Positions 40,901-52,639 of a DNA stretch of 64,000 nucleotides are shown piece after piece. Numbering within the stretch: position 1 is the first letter of the stretch; each line of letters starts with the position of its first letter. The position numbers were made by a program, and so were the translations under genes. The notes below the pieces were generated by a model, which saw nothing but the letters and a program-made list of their open reading frames with translations, did no database searches and was not told where the DNA came from. The DNA lies in NCBI RefSeq assembly GCF_048771995.1, contig NC_133063.1, positions 19,841,063 to 19,905,062 on the forward strand, given 5' to 3'. The stretch comes from Taeniopygia guttata (lineage: Eukaryota > Chordata > Aves > Passeriformes > Estrildidae).

Positions 40901-43900
40901 CGTCTTAAGTAAATGAACATGAAGTTAGGAAAAAAAGACAAATGTAAATTTGTAAACTGTGTGACTGTGTCTGAGCTATATTCCCATTTCCTTTCCTACA
41001 AGAGAAATGTTGATTCATATGACAATCTAAAACACACCTAGTAGAAGACATTCAGGGATCTATTCCTTTATTCTGAGTATTCATTGCATCCCTAGCTGTC
41101 AAGATATGCATGTATACACTGAACACTGCATAAATGCTACGCTGGCTCTCATGTATTCCAAATTAATAAATACCCAATGAGAAGTAGTTTTCATTAATTA
41201 TGTATTATGAAATAAACAGACCTTTAAAAATTTAGAGCCAGTAAATAAATCTGCTATTACAAAAGCATAAATATGCTTGGCCTATGATTAACCTTGCAAC
41301 TGAGGGTAAAAATTGACCACTCAACATGCATCTAAAAACTAACAGGAAAAAGAAAGAAAGAAAATTACTGTTTTGGGTAGCCTTTTCCCCACTCTGTGCT
41401 TGAAATACTACAAATGCAAAGTGGATTTTTCCTTTGGTATTTGATGTCTAAACTTGATTTTACATTCTCTCTTTCTCATTGTCTGTATTAATTAAAAAAA
41501 AAAATTCTATGAGAAAATATATAACATTTTCTTAAACTGAGAAGTGATATTGCAATCCTGCCTTTTCAAATCCAGATGTTGACTAACATGTAATACTCTC
41601 TGCTTCTCTAGAAATCTAGCAGACACCAGTGTCAAAAGTTCAACTATACTAAAATTTTGTATTTTTAATCATTTGCTCCTATTTTCACTTTTACTTTATG
41701 AGCTGTAGAATTGGTTTTGCTACTTGCCTGTATTGCACAAACAGCGTTCAACAGCTCTTTAACACCTGCAGCTTTACCAAGATGAATTAAGAGATACCAG
41801 GCAATGTCTGTGATGTGATGTCTAGTTTATTAATATACATGCTTCTGAGCCCTAATTACTTTTGATCAGAAACATATTATTTTTTATTGCCCACACTGCC
41901 AGCAGTGCAACACTGTGGGAGGAGGTGCCTGCAGCAGCTCAGCTCCCTGCAGTGTGAGGTGGGGGGAAGCTCTACCTGTCCCTAGCTTTACCCTGTATAT
42001 CAAGGGTTCGCAGTAAAATAGTCCTGACACTGACCTCTCAGAGAACCCAGCAGCTGAAACAACCTTAACGATCCATTAACACAGCAATGTGCCCCATAAA
42101 CTATTACCAGCTGCAGGCTTGGGACCTGGAGCAAGAGTGAGAGAGGAAAGGAGAAGAAGAAGGAGGGAAAGGAGAAAGAGAGGGAGAGAAAGGAAAGGAG
42201 GAGGAATAATTGGAAAGGGGGATGATTTTCAGCTAGGGTGGTATTGGCATATACTTTTAACCTCTTTTCTGAATTTACTTTGTAGTTGCACAGCAGTGTG
42301 TCCTGAGCTAAGGATCAGTTTATATCTTGCCATGCCTGAACCAGTTTCTCTGTTGAGCCCTACTAAATCACACCATATTGCTTTAGCAACAACAAACAAC
42401 AATAATCAAAACAACTTCAGAGAAAGCAGAGTTATTTGCCTTAGTTACATGTGGCTAGCAGCCTACTGAGCCAAGCGAGAGAGCAGCAACTGGAAATAAA
42501 CCATCCCCTGCACAGTCTCATTTTATGATCTAGTACACCAAATACTATGCTTCCAGTGCAATCCAAATTTACAGGGGGTCTACCTGCAATATATTAATTA
42601 AGATAGATTTACTTTACTGGTGCTTCTTTGGGACTTGGGGCAACAACACTGCACTAATCTGAAACAGTTTAAAATATGGAACCTCAGTGTAATTTTTCAT
42701 TCAGCTGAGCACATGTACTGTTTGCCATGGTTGTTGCTACAGTGCCCAAAACCACAGTTCAATGGCAGACTGCCTACCACAGCCGTATCACTGAACTCCA
42801 AGAACAACCCCTGCAGAAATTCCAGCTGCTCGAATAGTGACACAAGATGTTACCAGGGTTAAAAAAATTAATGTTTTAATGGTTTATAAAAATTGGTATT
42901 TAAATGGTTTATTAAAATATCAAGAGCTACTGCAATAAACATCAAGACAAAGAGTGCTGGATGGGGAAAAAGTCTTGGATTTCAACTTAGAACCTTAACA
43001 CTATTTTGGCCTGAGAGGACATTTTATTCACTACTGCAGCTTGTACCCTGATACAGCTGGTTCTAGTTTCTGGCTGGTCCAGTATCTCTGCCATAACAAA
43101 GGCTCTTCGAACCCACTCTGGCAATGCCAAAAACACTCCTCCTTTGAAATAAAAACATTTACATGAATAACAAGTAGCTGAATAACTGCAATGCTTTTTA
43201 TCAAGAGGTATGGTACCCATTAAGTCTTCAAACAGGACGGGAATGGAGCTCTATCATTATGTGTTACAACTCACTCATTCACTCTAAGAGCACAGCTGAA
43301 TTATTTGTATGCATTATCTTTCATTGTCTGATCGTTTGTCTGGGGGGTGGGAAAAACCCATGCCTTGTGCTAGAGGCTAATCAGCAATCTCAATTAATAA
43401 AGAAAAAAATAGCTAAAATTAAAATTTCATTTAAGAGTCCATAGTCATAAAATATGAACACTATTTAATATCAAGAAATAGAAATTATTATGACCAAATA
43501 ATATGTGAAGTTATAAATAAGAAAATATTAGTGGTAATGTAGCCTAAATAGAAGATAGCATAGGTTATAGGGGAATTTGGCTAAATTATTTGCTGCAGTT
43601 AGAAACAATGTGCAATTTTTAAATCTTGAACCTTCTCTATCAGATGTGATCTGCTGGATAGATGTTAGAAATAATTTTTATTAATTTACACTAGTGTTTA
43701 TAACAATGGTTAATCAGCTTGAAAGAAAATTAGTTAGTCCTCCCAGCATAAAAAAATGTTAGCAAGGTAAAAGTTCTTTGTAGATGTAAGAGTCTGTAAA
43801 GTCAAGGTTTTATTTACTCACATAGTTAATTTCCATTTGAGTTTGACATTTCATGCTTCAAAGCTTAGGTCTTTTGAAGATATTTTACATGTCTTAAATG

Positions 43901-44856
43901 AGGCTCAGAATTGAACAGTCAGTTCTGGATGAGTGATATGAAATATTTTAAAGAAGTCTTTTTTCACATTGACTGGGTGTGTCTGTGCTTATCACCTATC
44001 TGTGTTTCTTATGTTCACTCTAATGTCTACTGATTTTTCAGTTTCAACTGTTTAAAGTGGATAAAATATTTGTGCATAAAAGATGTATGTTCCTATATAG
44101 ACTCCATGGTTATCAAAGAAGAAAAATTAAGTTTTTGAGAGAAGAATGGAATTGACCTATAAAGATAATAAGCCAGGAAGACTGAATTCACAATCTGACT
44201 TGTAAGACATTATTTTACTAAAAACTACAACTCTGCAGACAAAGTCAAATCTGACTGCAGCGGCAGGAAGTGATCTGCCATTGTCTGTCCTTTACCCCTA
44301 GTCCCTGAACTGACAAGAAAAATTAAAGAGTCAAAAATTGAGTTTTTTCAGAGATATATAGTAAAGATGGAGAGAATTCAGCTGATTGGGACAAAAGAAG
44401 AAAAGAATAAAACAGATAAGGAAAAAATAATGAGAAAAGATGACATTCAAAGGGAACATATAACAGGAACATCACAGGAAAGGAAAAGCAAAGTGGGAGA
44501 AAGGGCAGTAGTAGTTGGAAAAACTATGCAGAAAAGGTGGGCAGAGTAAAACGTTTAACATAACAGAGTGAGGAGGAACACGACAGTAAAGAGAATATGA
44601 CTGAAAGAAACCAAAGTGTAAAGGTCGTATGTAGAAATATAGAGAGAAAAAAGCAAAGAGTTAGGAAGAAAAGTAGAAACAAATGAAGAGGGATTTTCAC
44701 TAAAAACATGCAAATGTGCATAAACAATGAATGAAAGTGAGTTTTAATGATGGGAAGTACATCGAGAAAAGGTATGTGAAGCCATAGGAGGTGAAAGGCA
44801 GAGAATATACATAAAAATATGAAACAAGTAAATAGCCTAAGATTAACTTGCTTTAC
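37916..44856. other. Intergenic, no recognised gene
   Basis: AT-rich sequence without recognised genes. A purine-only tract is listed at 42139-42206, and from about 44340 to 44850 the + strand is strongly purine-rich (mostly A and G) without forming a recognisable coding sequence. Confidence 0.5.
42139..42206. repeat. Purine-only (GGAGAA-like) tract, 68 bp
   Basis: An uninterrupted run of A and G on the + strand, built of GGAAAG, GGAGAA and GAGGGA units. Such polypurine tracts can form triplex DNA. Confidence 0.85.
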
Positions 44857-44885
44857 TTTTTTTTTTTTTTTTTGGGGGGGGGGGG
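44857..44885. repeat. T17-G12 homopolymer junction
   Basis: Seventeen T (44857-44873) directly followed by 12 G (44874-44885). Confidence 0.95.
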
Positions 44886-45069
44886 TGGGAGGAAGTAGAT
44901 TAGATTTAGAAATTAGCAAAGCCCCAGGTCTTCTATTTGACTGTATTAAACATGATAGCAAATAATCACATAATTTGTAGTTTTGACTTTACCTGAGCAA
45001 GCTCTGTAAAAGGCTCCGGGACCTAAAACCCCAGTATCTTAAAATTGTAACCGCAAAGATTCTTTCTAC

Positions 45070-45360
45070 AGGACGTCTGGTTTTGTTGCGTTTTGCACGT
45101 TCTGGAATTCATCAGTTCCAAGAGAGAAAGACACATTGCACCTCCCCGTTACTTTCAGGCAGCACCGGCATCTCACAGCCCGCTCCTGCTGCCTCTCGCG
45201 GCGGAGGGGGATGGCTCTGGAGAGGATGCTCCGCTCGGCTGGCTCTGCTCTGTCCCTGGTCCTGCAGTGACATCCAGCGTCCAGGCTCGGCACAGCCACA
45301 GTGAGAGCAGCCCCTGACCCTGTTTGCTGCCGCCCTTACCGAACCTCATCGCCAGATACA
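45070..45360. other. GC-rich patch of unknown role
   Basis: A roughly 290-bp stretch that is much richer in G, C and CpG than its surroundings (for example 'ctcgcggcggaggggg' near 45196). It contains a short ATG frame but nothing I recognise. It could be an unannotated exon, a small promoter or a decayed retroelement. It stands immediately left of the satellite. Confidence 0.4.
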
Positions 45361-45689
45361 CCCAGCCTAAGTTTTCTCCTTCGAATAAGATACAAAAGGG
45401 TGACAGAGACGCTCGGGATAAGAAAATATAAAATCTGAGAGAACTGAAAGCTGTCCAAGGTGATGCACCAGAGGTAAAAAACAATTTATGTAATATCATC
45501 AGAACATAAAAGAAAAATTCCACTGAGTAGCAATTCAAAAAAAGACAATATTTCTGGATTGTAAAGGCATCAGCAAAAAATATACATTCATTATTTTTTA
45601 ATATTCCTATTAAAGCAATGGAATAAAGGGACTTCATTACAGTGAAAATTGAGGCAGCTTGCCTATTTCCCGCTAATTTCACATTCCTT

Positions 45690-45826
45690 TCTTATACTAA
45701 AATTTCCTTTTCTAAACTTTCCTTTCCTTCCCTGAAATTTCCTTCCCTGAATTTTCCTTTCCTGAAATTTCCTTTCCTGAAATTTCCTGAAATTACGTAA
45801 AATACTTTTTTGGTAAAATGACTTCT
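45690..45826. repeat. Diverged pentamer satellite, left part
   Basis: Built of TTTCC and TGAAA five-base units. It contains two back-to-back exact copies of TTTCCTGAAATTTCC (45758-45772 and 45773-45787), which read as TTC-nn-GAA-nn-TTC, the spacing of heat-shock elements. It continues right into pure (CCCTT)n and is the same kind of sequence as 54709-56480 on the far side of the provirus. Confidence 0.8.
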
Positions 45827-46076
45827 CTTCCCTTCCCTTCCCTTCCCTTCCCTTCCCTTCCCTTCCCTTCCCTTCCCTTCCCTTCCCTTCCCTTCCCTTC
45901 CCTTCCCTTCCCTTCCCTTCCCTTCCCTTCCCTTCCCTTCCCTTCCCTTCCCTTCCCTTCCCTTCCCTTCCCTTCCCTTCCCTTCCCTTCCCTTCCCTTC
46001 CCTTCCCTTCCCTTCCCTTCCCTTCCCTTCCCTTCCCTTCCCTTCCCTTCCCTTCCCTTCCCTTCCCTTCCCGTCC
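45827..46076. repeat. (CCCTT)n array, left half
   Basis: About 49 almost perfect TTCCC units, interrupted on the right by the provirus at 46077. The long open frames across it (repeated SLPFP or GKGRE peptides) are repeat artefacts. Confidence 0.97.
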
Positions 46077-46696
46077 CATGGGTATCCAGGACTTCCCTCT
46101 GGCTGCCCTGGCAGGCCTGGGACCCTGGCAGGGGTCAGGAACCCCCCTGTACAGAGCCCCGAGAGACACTGTCTCTGATCTCTGTCCATGGAAAAGAGTT
46201 TTCAATCTTACAGGATGAATTACAAGCTTTGAGTGTTTGATAAGAGTAATAATTAAGTGCGACACGGGTGCAAAAGTAACATTTTAGGTTTCTAGATTAG
46301 GGGTTCAGAGGGGACAAGATGGAGGAATTGGGTGTGTCTTGTCCTTTTCCTCCTTCTTCATGCCCTCCATGTTTCACTTTGGTGTTGGCATTTTTCTATT
46401 GGTTTAGGCTGGGGACACGCTGTTTAACGTAGATGATAGATATGGGCACATTATTGTAAATATAGCACACGTAATTTCTGGTATATAATGTTTGTACCAT
46501 CCCACTGAGGGGCAGAGCCCCGCACGCTGCCCTGCAGGACAGACCTGCGGCAGGGCAGCAGAACATGTTATAGATAAGCAAGAATAAACAACCTTGAAAA
46601 CAGCACAGACGAATTATGGCTTCTTCTTTGGCAACGGGGCAGAAAGACAGAGACTTTCTACAATTTCGGAATCACCAATACCCACAGATTCCGACA
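46077..46696 (+). repeat. 5' LTR of the provirus, 620 bp
   Basis: Aligns along its length with 53862-54477. It ends ...CAGATTCCGACA, just before the primer-binding site. Candidate signals are an AATAAA at 46583-46588 and a CCATGG-containing segment in U3. Confidence 0.93.
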
Positions 46697-46698
46697 AA

Positions 46699-46716
46699 TG
46701 GCGTCCCAGGCTGGGC
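46699..46716 (+). promoter_or_regulatory. Primer-binding site, tRNA-Asn-like
   Basis: TGGCGTCCCAGGCTGGGC starts two bases after the LTR. It matches the complement of the vertebrate tRNA-Asn(GTT) 3' end at 16 of 18 positions, from my memory of that tRNA. Minus-strand DNA synthesis would start here. Confidence 0.65.
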
Positions 46717-46988
46717 TTCAGAAAGAAGAACAAGAAGAAACACCAAACAACTTCCAACCTTCATCAGCAGAGAAAAAAACAAAATAAAGAAAGGAAGAAG
46801 AACAGAGCACACATGCTCTCTGCAAATTCCAAGAAGAGAGGGAGCGGAAAGCTCAAGATAAGAACCTGACCTTCACCAAGACAGCTCATCTGGAGGACAG
46901 CCAGGAGGAGGAAAACCAGAAGCGCGCCTTGGATTTCTCGCCTGTGACCTGCTGGACGATGAACAGTGCCATCTCCGGACTGACCTCA

Positions 46989-47238
46989 TGCTGACTCAGC
47001 TTTTGGTGAGAATGGTTGAAATTAAGAACATGGGGAAGGGATGCTCCCAAGGACAGATAAAATTTTTTTCAGCCCTACAGGGCAAGACTTCTACCCATCT
47101 GGTAGAGATAGCCTCAAATGAGATGAAAGCTTTGTTATTGTGGGTGCAGTATAATCACCCGCACACAGATGCACATCTTTTGTTTGAGTTAAATTTTTGG
47201 CAAGGGATCAATAAGCAACTGTATTACCGAGCCACAGG

Positions 47239-47269
<31 letters not shown>

Positions 47270-47600
47270 AAACAAACAAAAAAAACCCATAAGACTGCTG
47301 CAAAACTTTTGCCTTCAGCAAGGACAATAAGAGTCACTTTCACAACGCGGCATTTTAGACTAAACAGCTAAGGCTCCTATGGGAGCACAAGGAGGAAGAT
47401 GGCCCAGCCAGCAGCTTGGGGCAATTTTCCTCACCAGGGGAAGCAGGATTGCCTCCCGAGGAGGATCAGGGGGATGGTGTCTCATCATGCCCTGCGTCTC
47501 CGGGTTCACAATGTTCCTCAAGACTCCCTCAAATCTCAATTTCTAAGCTCCTCAGTCGCAGAAACTCCCCAGACAGTGAGAGATAAGCCAGGCACAGACG
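46989..47600 (+). pseudogene. gag-like remains of the provirus
   Basis: After a leader of about 270 bases the sequence shows a short reading stretch with LLFELNFWQGINKQLYY-like wording and then a P/S/E-rich stretch (around 47390-47580) of the kind found in class II gag linkers. It includes an A-rich simple tract at about 47240-47285. The assignment rests on position and general character, since no capsid or zinc-knuckle motif is convincing. Fossil, not functional. Confidence 0.45.
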
Positions 47601-48990
47601 CAGCCCTCGGTGGGGGAAGGGACTAGCCATTGTCCGAGTCCGAACCCACGGTGGGGGGGCAGCGGCGCCGGCGGCTCCTGGGGGGAGGGTGCAGACGTGA
47701 GTGCAGAGCGGAGGGAAAAGTGAGAGAGAGGAGAGAACTCTCGCAGCTGCGCGGGTGGGGAGTTCAAAACAGCCCGCGGTGCAGACGAGAGGGGGGGGGC
47801 AGTGGGAACCACGTGGACACAGGAGGTGGCGGGAACGCAGGTGCGGCGGTCAGACGCCCGGAGCGCCCGGTGATGCGTTCCATGACGAGGATCCGTGAAA
47901 CTGTGAAAGCAGCCGCCCGACAGGCGTGGGGAAGTAGCTCCCAGTTCGCGGCGGTGGCGCTGGCCAAACGGGCGGCTGAGACAGAGAGCGGGACTCTTCT
48001 GTCGCTGCAGCGATGGCAGCACGCATGCACGGGACAGTAGAGCGAAACCCGGAAGTCGGGGCGGGGATCTCTCGCATCTCGAACGCACGGGCACAGGCGC
48101 AGACGGCGTCGGGGGCGGCGGTGGCCGCCAGCCAGCCGTCCGCAGACTGCGCGGTGGCCGCGGGGGGAGACCCGAGCGGCGCAGGGCCGGGCGGGACGCA
48201 GCGCGGGGCTGTGGCAGTGTGGAACGTGGCGAGCGCGCGCTGATGACGTCAGCGGATCGCCGAATCACGCTGGGCTCCAGCAGTGGCTCAGGGACCGCGC
48301 GGGCCGACCCAGAGCGAGACCGGGGCGGTGCCAGGCCTGACAGAGAGAATGGGGGGGGGGCGTTCCCGAGGCGCGGCTGCGCGGAGCCGGTGTAGGCGGG
48401 CGCGGTCGGTGCGGGGGGTTCCTTCCCTTGTTTCCATGGCGACACAGACAGAGAGGGTGAATCCAGGCTGCGCATGCGTTTGCGAGAGTTAAAGCGAACG
48501 CGAAAGTGGCTGAGAATGTGGGTGCTGGGTTTGGAGAGGAGGATTGCAAGCGTGGGTTCAGCACAGCTGACAGCGGGTGTGAGCAGGGAGGGCGAGCAAG
48601 AGAGAGGCGCAGCCATCCTAACACAGGCAGAAGCGGGGTTTGACTGCGCCAGAAGTGCTCCCCGGTGCTCTCATGCAGGTGCAGATGGGGGCTGAGCAGA
48701 GCCAGTTGCAGGGATTTCCTTGATAACCTCTTCTCCACAGCAGGTGCGAGCGACACACCGCCCATTTCCTTTCATCAGCGGCGGCAAACAACAAAATCAC
48801 AACAGCCACAGCAAACAACTTTTTACAAGCAGCAAATATCCTGCAGCAATGCTGAGGGATGGGACTCCAACTTTCACCCCAAAATGCAATTCAATCAGTC
48901 GGTCGCATTTTGAAACCAGTGCAACACAAGGCCTTTTTCAAATCTCCCCAATGTTTCTAAACACTAACCCCAGATTTTTCAGTTAGGTCA
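47600..48990. other. GC-rich, CpG-rich block inside the provirus
   Basis: About 1.4 kb with a CpG-island-like composition. It contains single copies of sites typical of CpG-island promoters: CCGGAAGT (ETS type, 48049-48056), TGACGTCA (CRE, 48244-48251) and TGCGCATGCG (NRF1 type, 48469-48478). It could be a GC-rich gag section, but no gag motif is visible. A long minus-strand open frame here is proline/serine/arginine-rich and explained by the low stop frequency of GC-rich DNA. Confidence 0.5.
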
Positions 48991-49029
48991 CAGAATTGAT
49001 CAAGCAGACACGTCCAGCCAGTGTGATGA

Positions 49030-50750
49030 TAAGTAATGATTGTGGAACACAATGTGAAAAAGAGATATCATAATGAAAATTTAAATAGAGAATAAAATAG
49101 CATGAAACTTTAGTAATTTATTATATTAAGGTTTAAGTTAAGTTGCATTTTAACGTTCTATTAATGATAGAATTGATTTTTATATAGTTGGTTTGAGTTT
49201 AAGTTAAGTATTGTTTAATTAGAGTATATCACTTTAAGTTTATTTTAGGTTTGGGCCCTGAAGAAGTTAAGTTTATAAAGGTTTAGTTGATAATGGATTT
49301 ATATATTATTAATTTGATACATATGGATTTCGTAAAGTTAATATAATTTAGGGATTCTTTACTAAGATTGGTATATATTGAGTTTAAGTACTGTTAGATT
49401 CAAAAATTATTTTAAGTTTTTCAAAGGTCAAGTTTATTTAGCTAGCAAAGTTTAGTTGTTTTTCTTTAAGGATGAGAAGGTTTTGACTGAAAGAGTTCAC
49501 AAAGTAATAATGAACATTGATTTAAGGAGAAGGCACAATTTATTGGATCCTTGGTTTTGTTTTAGTATTTTCTGTTTTATTATAAGTTTATCAGTATATA
49601 AGAGTTGTAAAGGAATTTATTTTGAGTTTTCTGAGATTGATTTCATTGTTTAATAATCAGTTTTATAGTCTGTTATTTCTTTGTATAATGATACAAAGGG
49701 TGTTTGTTTTCAAATCCTTTATTTTTAACTATTTAAGTGTTCTATAAACATTATTGTTAAGAAATTTTGTCATGTTATCAGGTGAAGATTTGTGCTTTGT
49801 TTTTTCATAGTGAATTTTCATATGTTTTATTGTTGTTTATGTAATCTTATCCAAGTTACATGCCATTCTGAAGTCTCATTTTGGATTTTAACTGTATTGT
49901 GCATTTTTCTAGGTGAACTTTCTGATTTGTTTTTATATCTCTTGTGAGTGGAATCATTGCATTTCTATTTTTTATCATTCTCAAATGTTTTTCAGAAGAT
50001 CTCAGAGAGAGGTGCCTGAAGCATTCTGACAGCCTTTTCTCATTGCTAATCTTACGATTTCTCCAATTGACATCCTTTTCCTTCAAAAGAGTTTCAAGAA
50101 AAATGAATCTTTGTGTCATTTGATCAGTTTATCGATTTGAATTTCAAATGTTTACCTTATAAGAAAATGTTATAATAGGTTGTTTTGTTTTAAGTATAAT
50201 ATATGTATTGTTGGTATAAGTTTTGTTTTATATAATATGTTAGGGGACATCTCTCCAGTTTAAAGTTTGGGTCCTGGCCAGGCCCTGATTTTAACTTGGA
50301 CAGATGAGTTTGCCAGCAAAATTCATAGGTTTCTGCACAAAAATGAATGATATGCAGGTCATTTTGACCCACCAATTTGATCCTACAAATGTGACAGCTG
50401 ACACAGCTTTGAGGTGAAACTTGCCAGCCTTGCCCGGGAAAGGATGCCAAGGGTTTTCACTGAAAACAAATGTTTCAGCTGTTTGCAGACTCTGAACTGC
50501 TGGCACAATGTTTCTAATGATCATGCTTTGTTCAATTTTATATATGCTATTTAGAATATCTTTCTTTTGAATTTTCTTGAATTGTTATCGATTTTGATAA
50601 GTTTTATGCATTTTATCATTGAGGTATTTTGTCTTATTCTATATTATGTTTTATATTTCAACTTTCTTGTTTCAAAAGAGAAGAAGAGAAAGAGAGAAAA
50701 AAGGAAAAAGAAAAAAAGAAAAGGAGTGAAGAAGTGCCTGAAATAAGGCT
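49030..50750. other. AT-rich, C-depleted block inside the provirus
   Basis: Composition changes abruptly from the GC-rich block. In 49081-49440 I count about 18 C in 360 bases, while G is about three times more frequent. TTTAAGTT/AAGTTTA-type words recur about eight times between 49126 and 49455. A less biased island lies at about 50245-50530. I recognise no protein. It might be a nested, edited or strongly decayed element. Confidence 0.5.
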
Positions 50751-51098
50751 GGAATGAGGATGAAGATTTTGTATATTTTAATCTCTTGAAATAATTCTTT
50801 TGCAGACTTGATTTTGCTGATCATTGAGAAAAATATGATGAGACTGCTAGACACTGGACAGATCAAATTGAAAAAAAAAAAGAAAAATTGTTCAAATTAA
50901 TAACTTTGAGCAAGGATCTTGTTAATGTTTTCACAGAAGTTGAAAGTGGGGTTTTTTAATTTGCAAACCCTCAAAAACAATTCTTACAGATATAGAGATG
51001 AAAGCCCAGATCATTATTGTGGCAAAGACCAGATTGTTGACAATGTCAGGCAAAGATTTCTTAATCATTCATTTACATTTAAAGAAGAAATATTTTGA

Positions 51099-52160
51099 GT
51101 GGACAATCCAAAGTCACAAGATTTTTCAATCACGTTGTTAGGGCATTCAGAAGTTCGCACAGTTCGTTTTCCAGCACACAAAATGTTAAATGTAAAAGTG
51201 AGTTTCAGGGAAAAACCAAAAATAAGCCAGGAACCAGTGGAAGGAATGACAGTATTCACTGATGGTTTGGGAAAACCTCACAAATCAGTAGTCACATGGA
51301 AAAATCAAAAAACAGGGAAATGGGAATCAGGTATCAAAATGGTACAAGGTTCACCACAAGTTTTAAAATTGGTAACAATAGTCAGGGTTTTTCAGTTATT
51401 TCAGGAACCCTCAATCTGATCACAGATTCAGCATATGTTGCAAATGTGGTCAAATGATTAAAGGAATCACTTTTAAAACATACGGACAATGAAATTTTAT
51501 ATTCATATCTATTATGCATTAAAATAATCCTAGAAAACCAGAGAACATTAATAAACATATCAGAGTGCATTCTTCACTTCTGGGGTTTTTAGTAAAAAGG
51601 GAATGCTCATGTAGATAGACTCACAATGCCCATCTTGCAGACACTGCCAGACATTTTTGAGCAAGCAAAATTGAGCCATGCATTTTTTCACAAAAATGCA
51701 CAGGCATTGATGGAAACCTTTCACCTTTCTGAAAGCCAGACAAAGGAAATCTGCTTGCCAGAGTCCCAGTTTTTGCGGTCTCCTGTATTTACAGGAGTCA
51801 ATCTGAGAAGTTTGTAAAAGCCTTCAGCTGTGGCAAGCTGATGTCACAAAATACTCATCCTTTGGGAGGCTTGAAAACATTTATATCTCAGTTGACACAT
51901 TTTCAGGGGCGATTTTTGCATCATTACATACAGGGGAGACCACAGAACATACCTGCAGACATCTTTTATAAGCATTTGCATCATTAGGAGTGCAACAAGA
52001 AATAGAAACAGATAATGGTCCAATTTACACAGGCAAGGTGCTTGACAAATTTCTGAAAAAATGGAGAGTCAAACATATTTTCAGTATTCTTCATTCTCCC
52101 TCAGGTCAAGCAAGCAGTGAAAGAACACATCACAGCCTGAAATCCACTTGGATAAACAGA
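51099..52160 (+). pseudogene. pol remains: RNase H and integrase
   Basis: The RNase H start is recognisable from EGMTVFTDG (the first catalytic Asp) and SVVTWKN wording. The integrase zinc-binding part follows, with LSHAFFHKNAQAL (His pair), then the integrase core with ETDNGPIYTG and, further on, the GQASSERTH segment carrying the family's catalytic Glu. This order is that of class II retroviral pol. Proviral fossil with many interruptions, not functional. Confidence 0.85.
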
Positions 52161-52171
52161 AAAGGGGGGAG

Positions 52172-52229
52172 GCAGGGTTGAACAAATGTGTTGAATTTTT
52201 GCAGGGTTGAACAAATGTGTTGAATTTTT
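52172..52229 (+). repeat. 29-bp tandem duplication in the provirus
   Basis: Positions 52172-52200 and 52201-52229 are identical, directly visible. Confidence 0.95.
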
Positions 52230-52639
52230 TTAAATGGTTTTTTCTCAGAGCCCACTCTACTAATTGTCAGATATTTTACAAACAGCCCACAGGAAAAACT
52301 AAGGGAAAATCCTTTTGTTTTGATCAGAAACCCAGAGTCAGGACAGATTGAAGGTTCATTTACATTAATATGTAACCCTTGGGGCGAGGGTTTCGCTTGT
52401 GTTTCTATAGGACGAGGACTGAAGTGAATGCCAGCGAGGCACATGTAACCTTATCGGGTGCAGACGTCAGTGGACCTGGACCCGAGAAGCAGAGAGGCAA
52501 GCACGCAGACGAAGGCAGACAACGACGCTGCAGACGTCTCATCAGACAAGGATTGATCACCCAGAGACTTGGGGTTTTTTCTGAGAAATCAGGTGTTGTT
52601 TGGGTGTTGCTGCATTGCAGGGTTTCTCACAGAGGGTGG

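Noticed and set aside
45173-45682. 169-codon minus-strand open frame next to the satellite
   Set aside because: It runs from satellite edge into the GC patch, changes composition midway and matches no family that I recognise.
45663-46265. Long open frames over (CCCTT)n (SLPFP or GKGRE repeats), also at 54375-54749 and 55261-55594
   Set aside because: A 15-base period of a stop-free pentamer keeps several frames open on both strands. There is no start context, splice context or protein family.
47552-48616. 354-codon minus-strand open frame
   Set aside because: It lies in GC-rich DNA where stops are rare, is low-complexity P/S/R-rich, is antisense to a provirus and resembles nothing I know.
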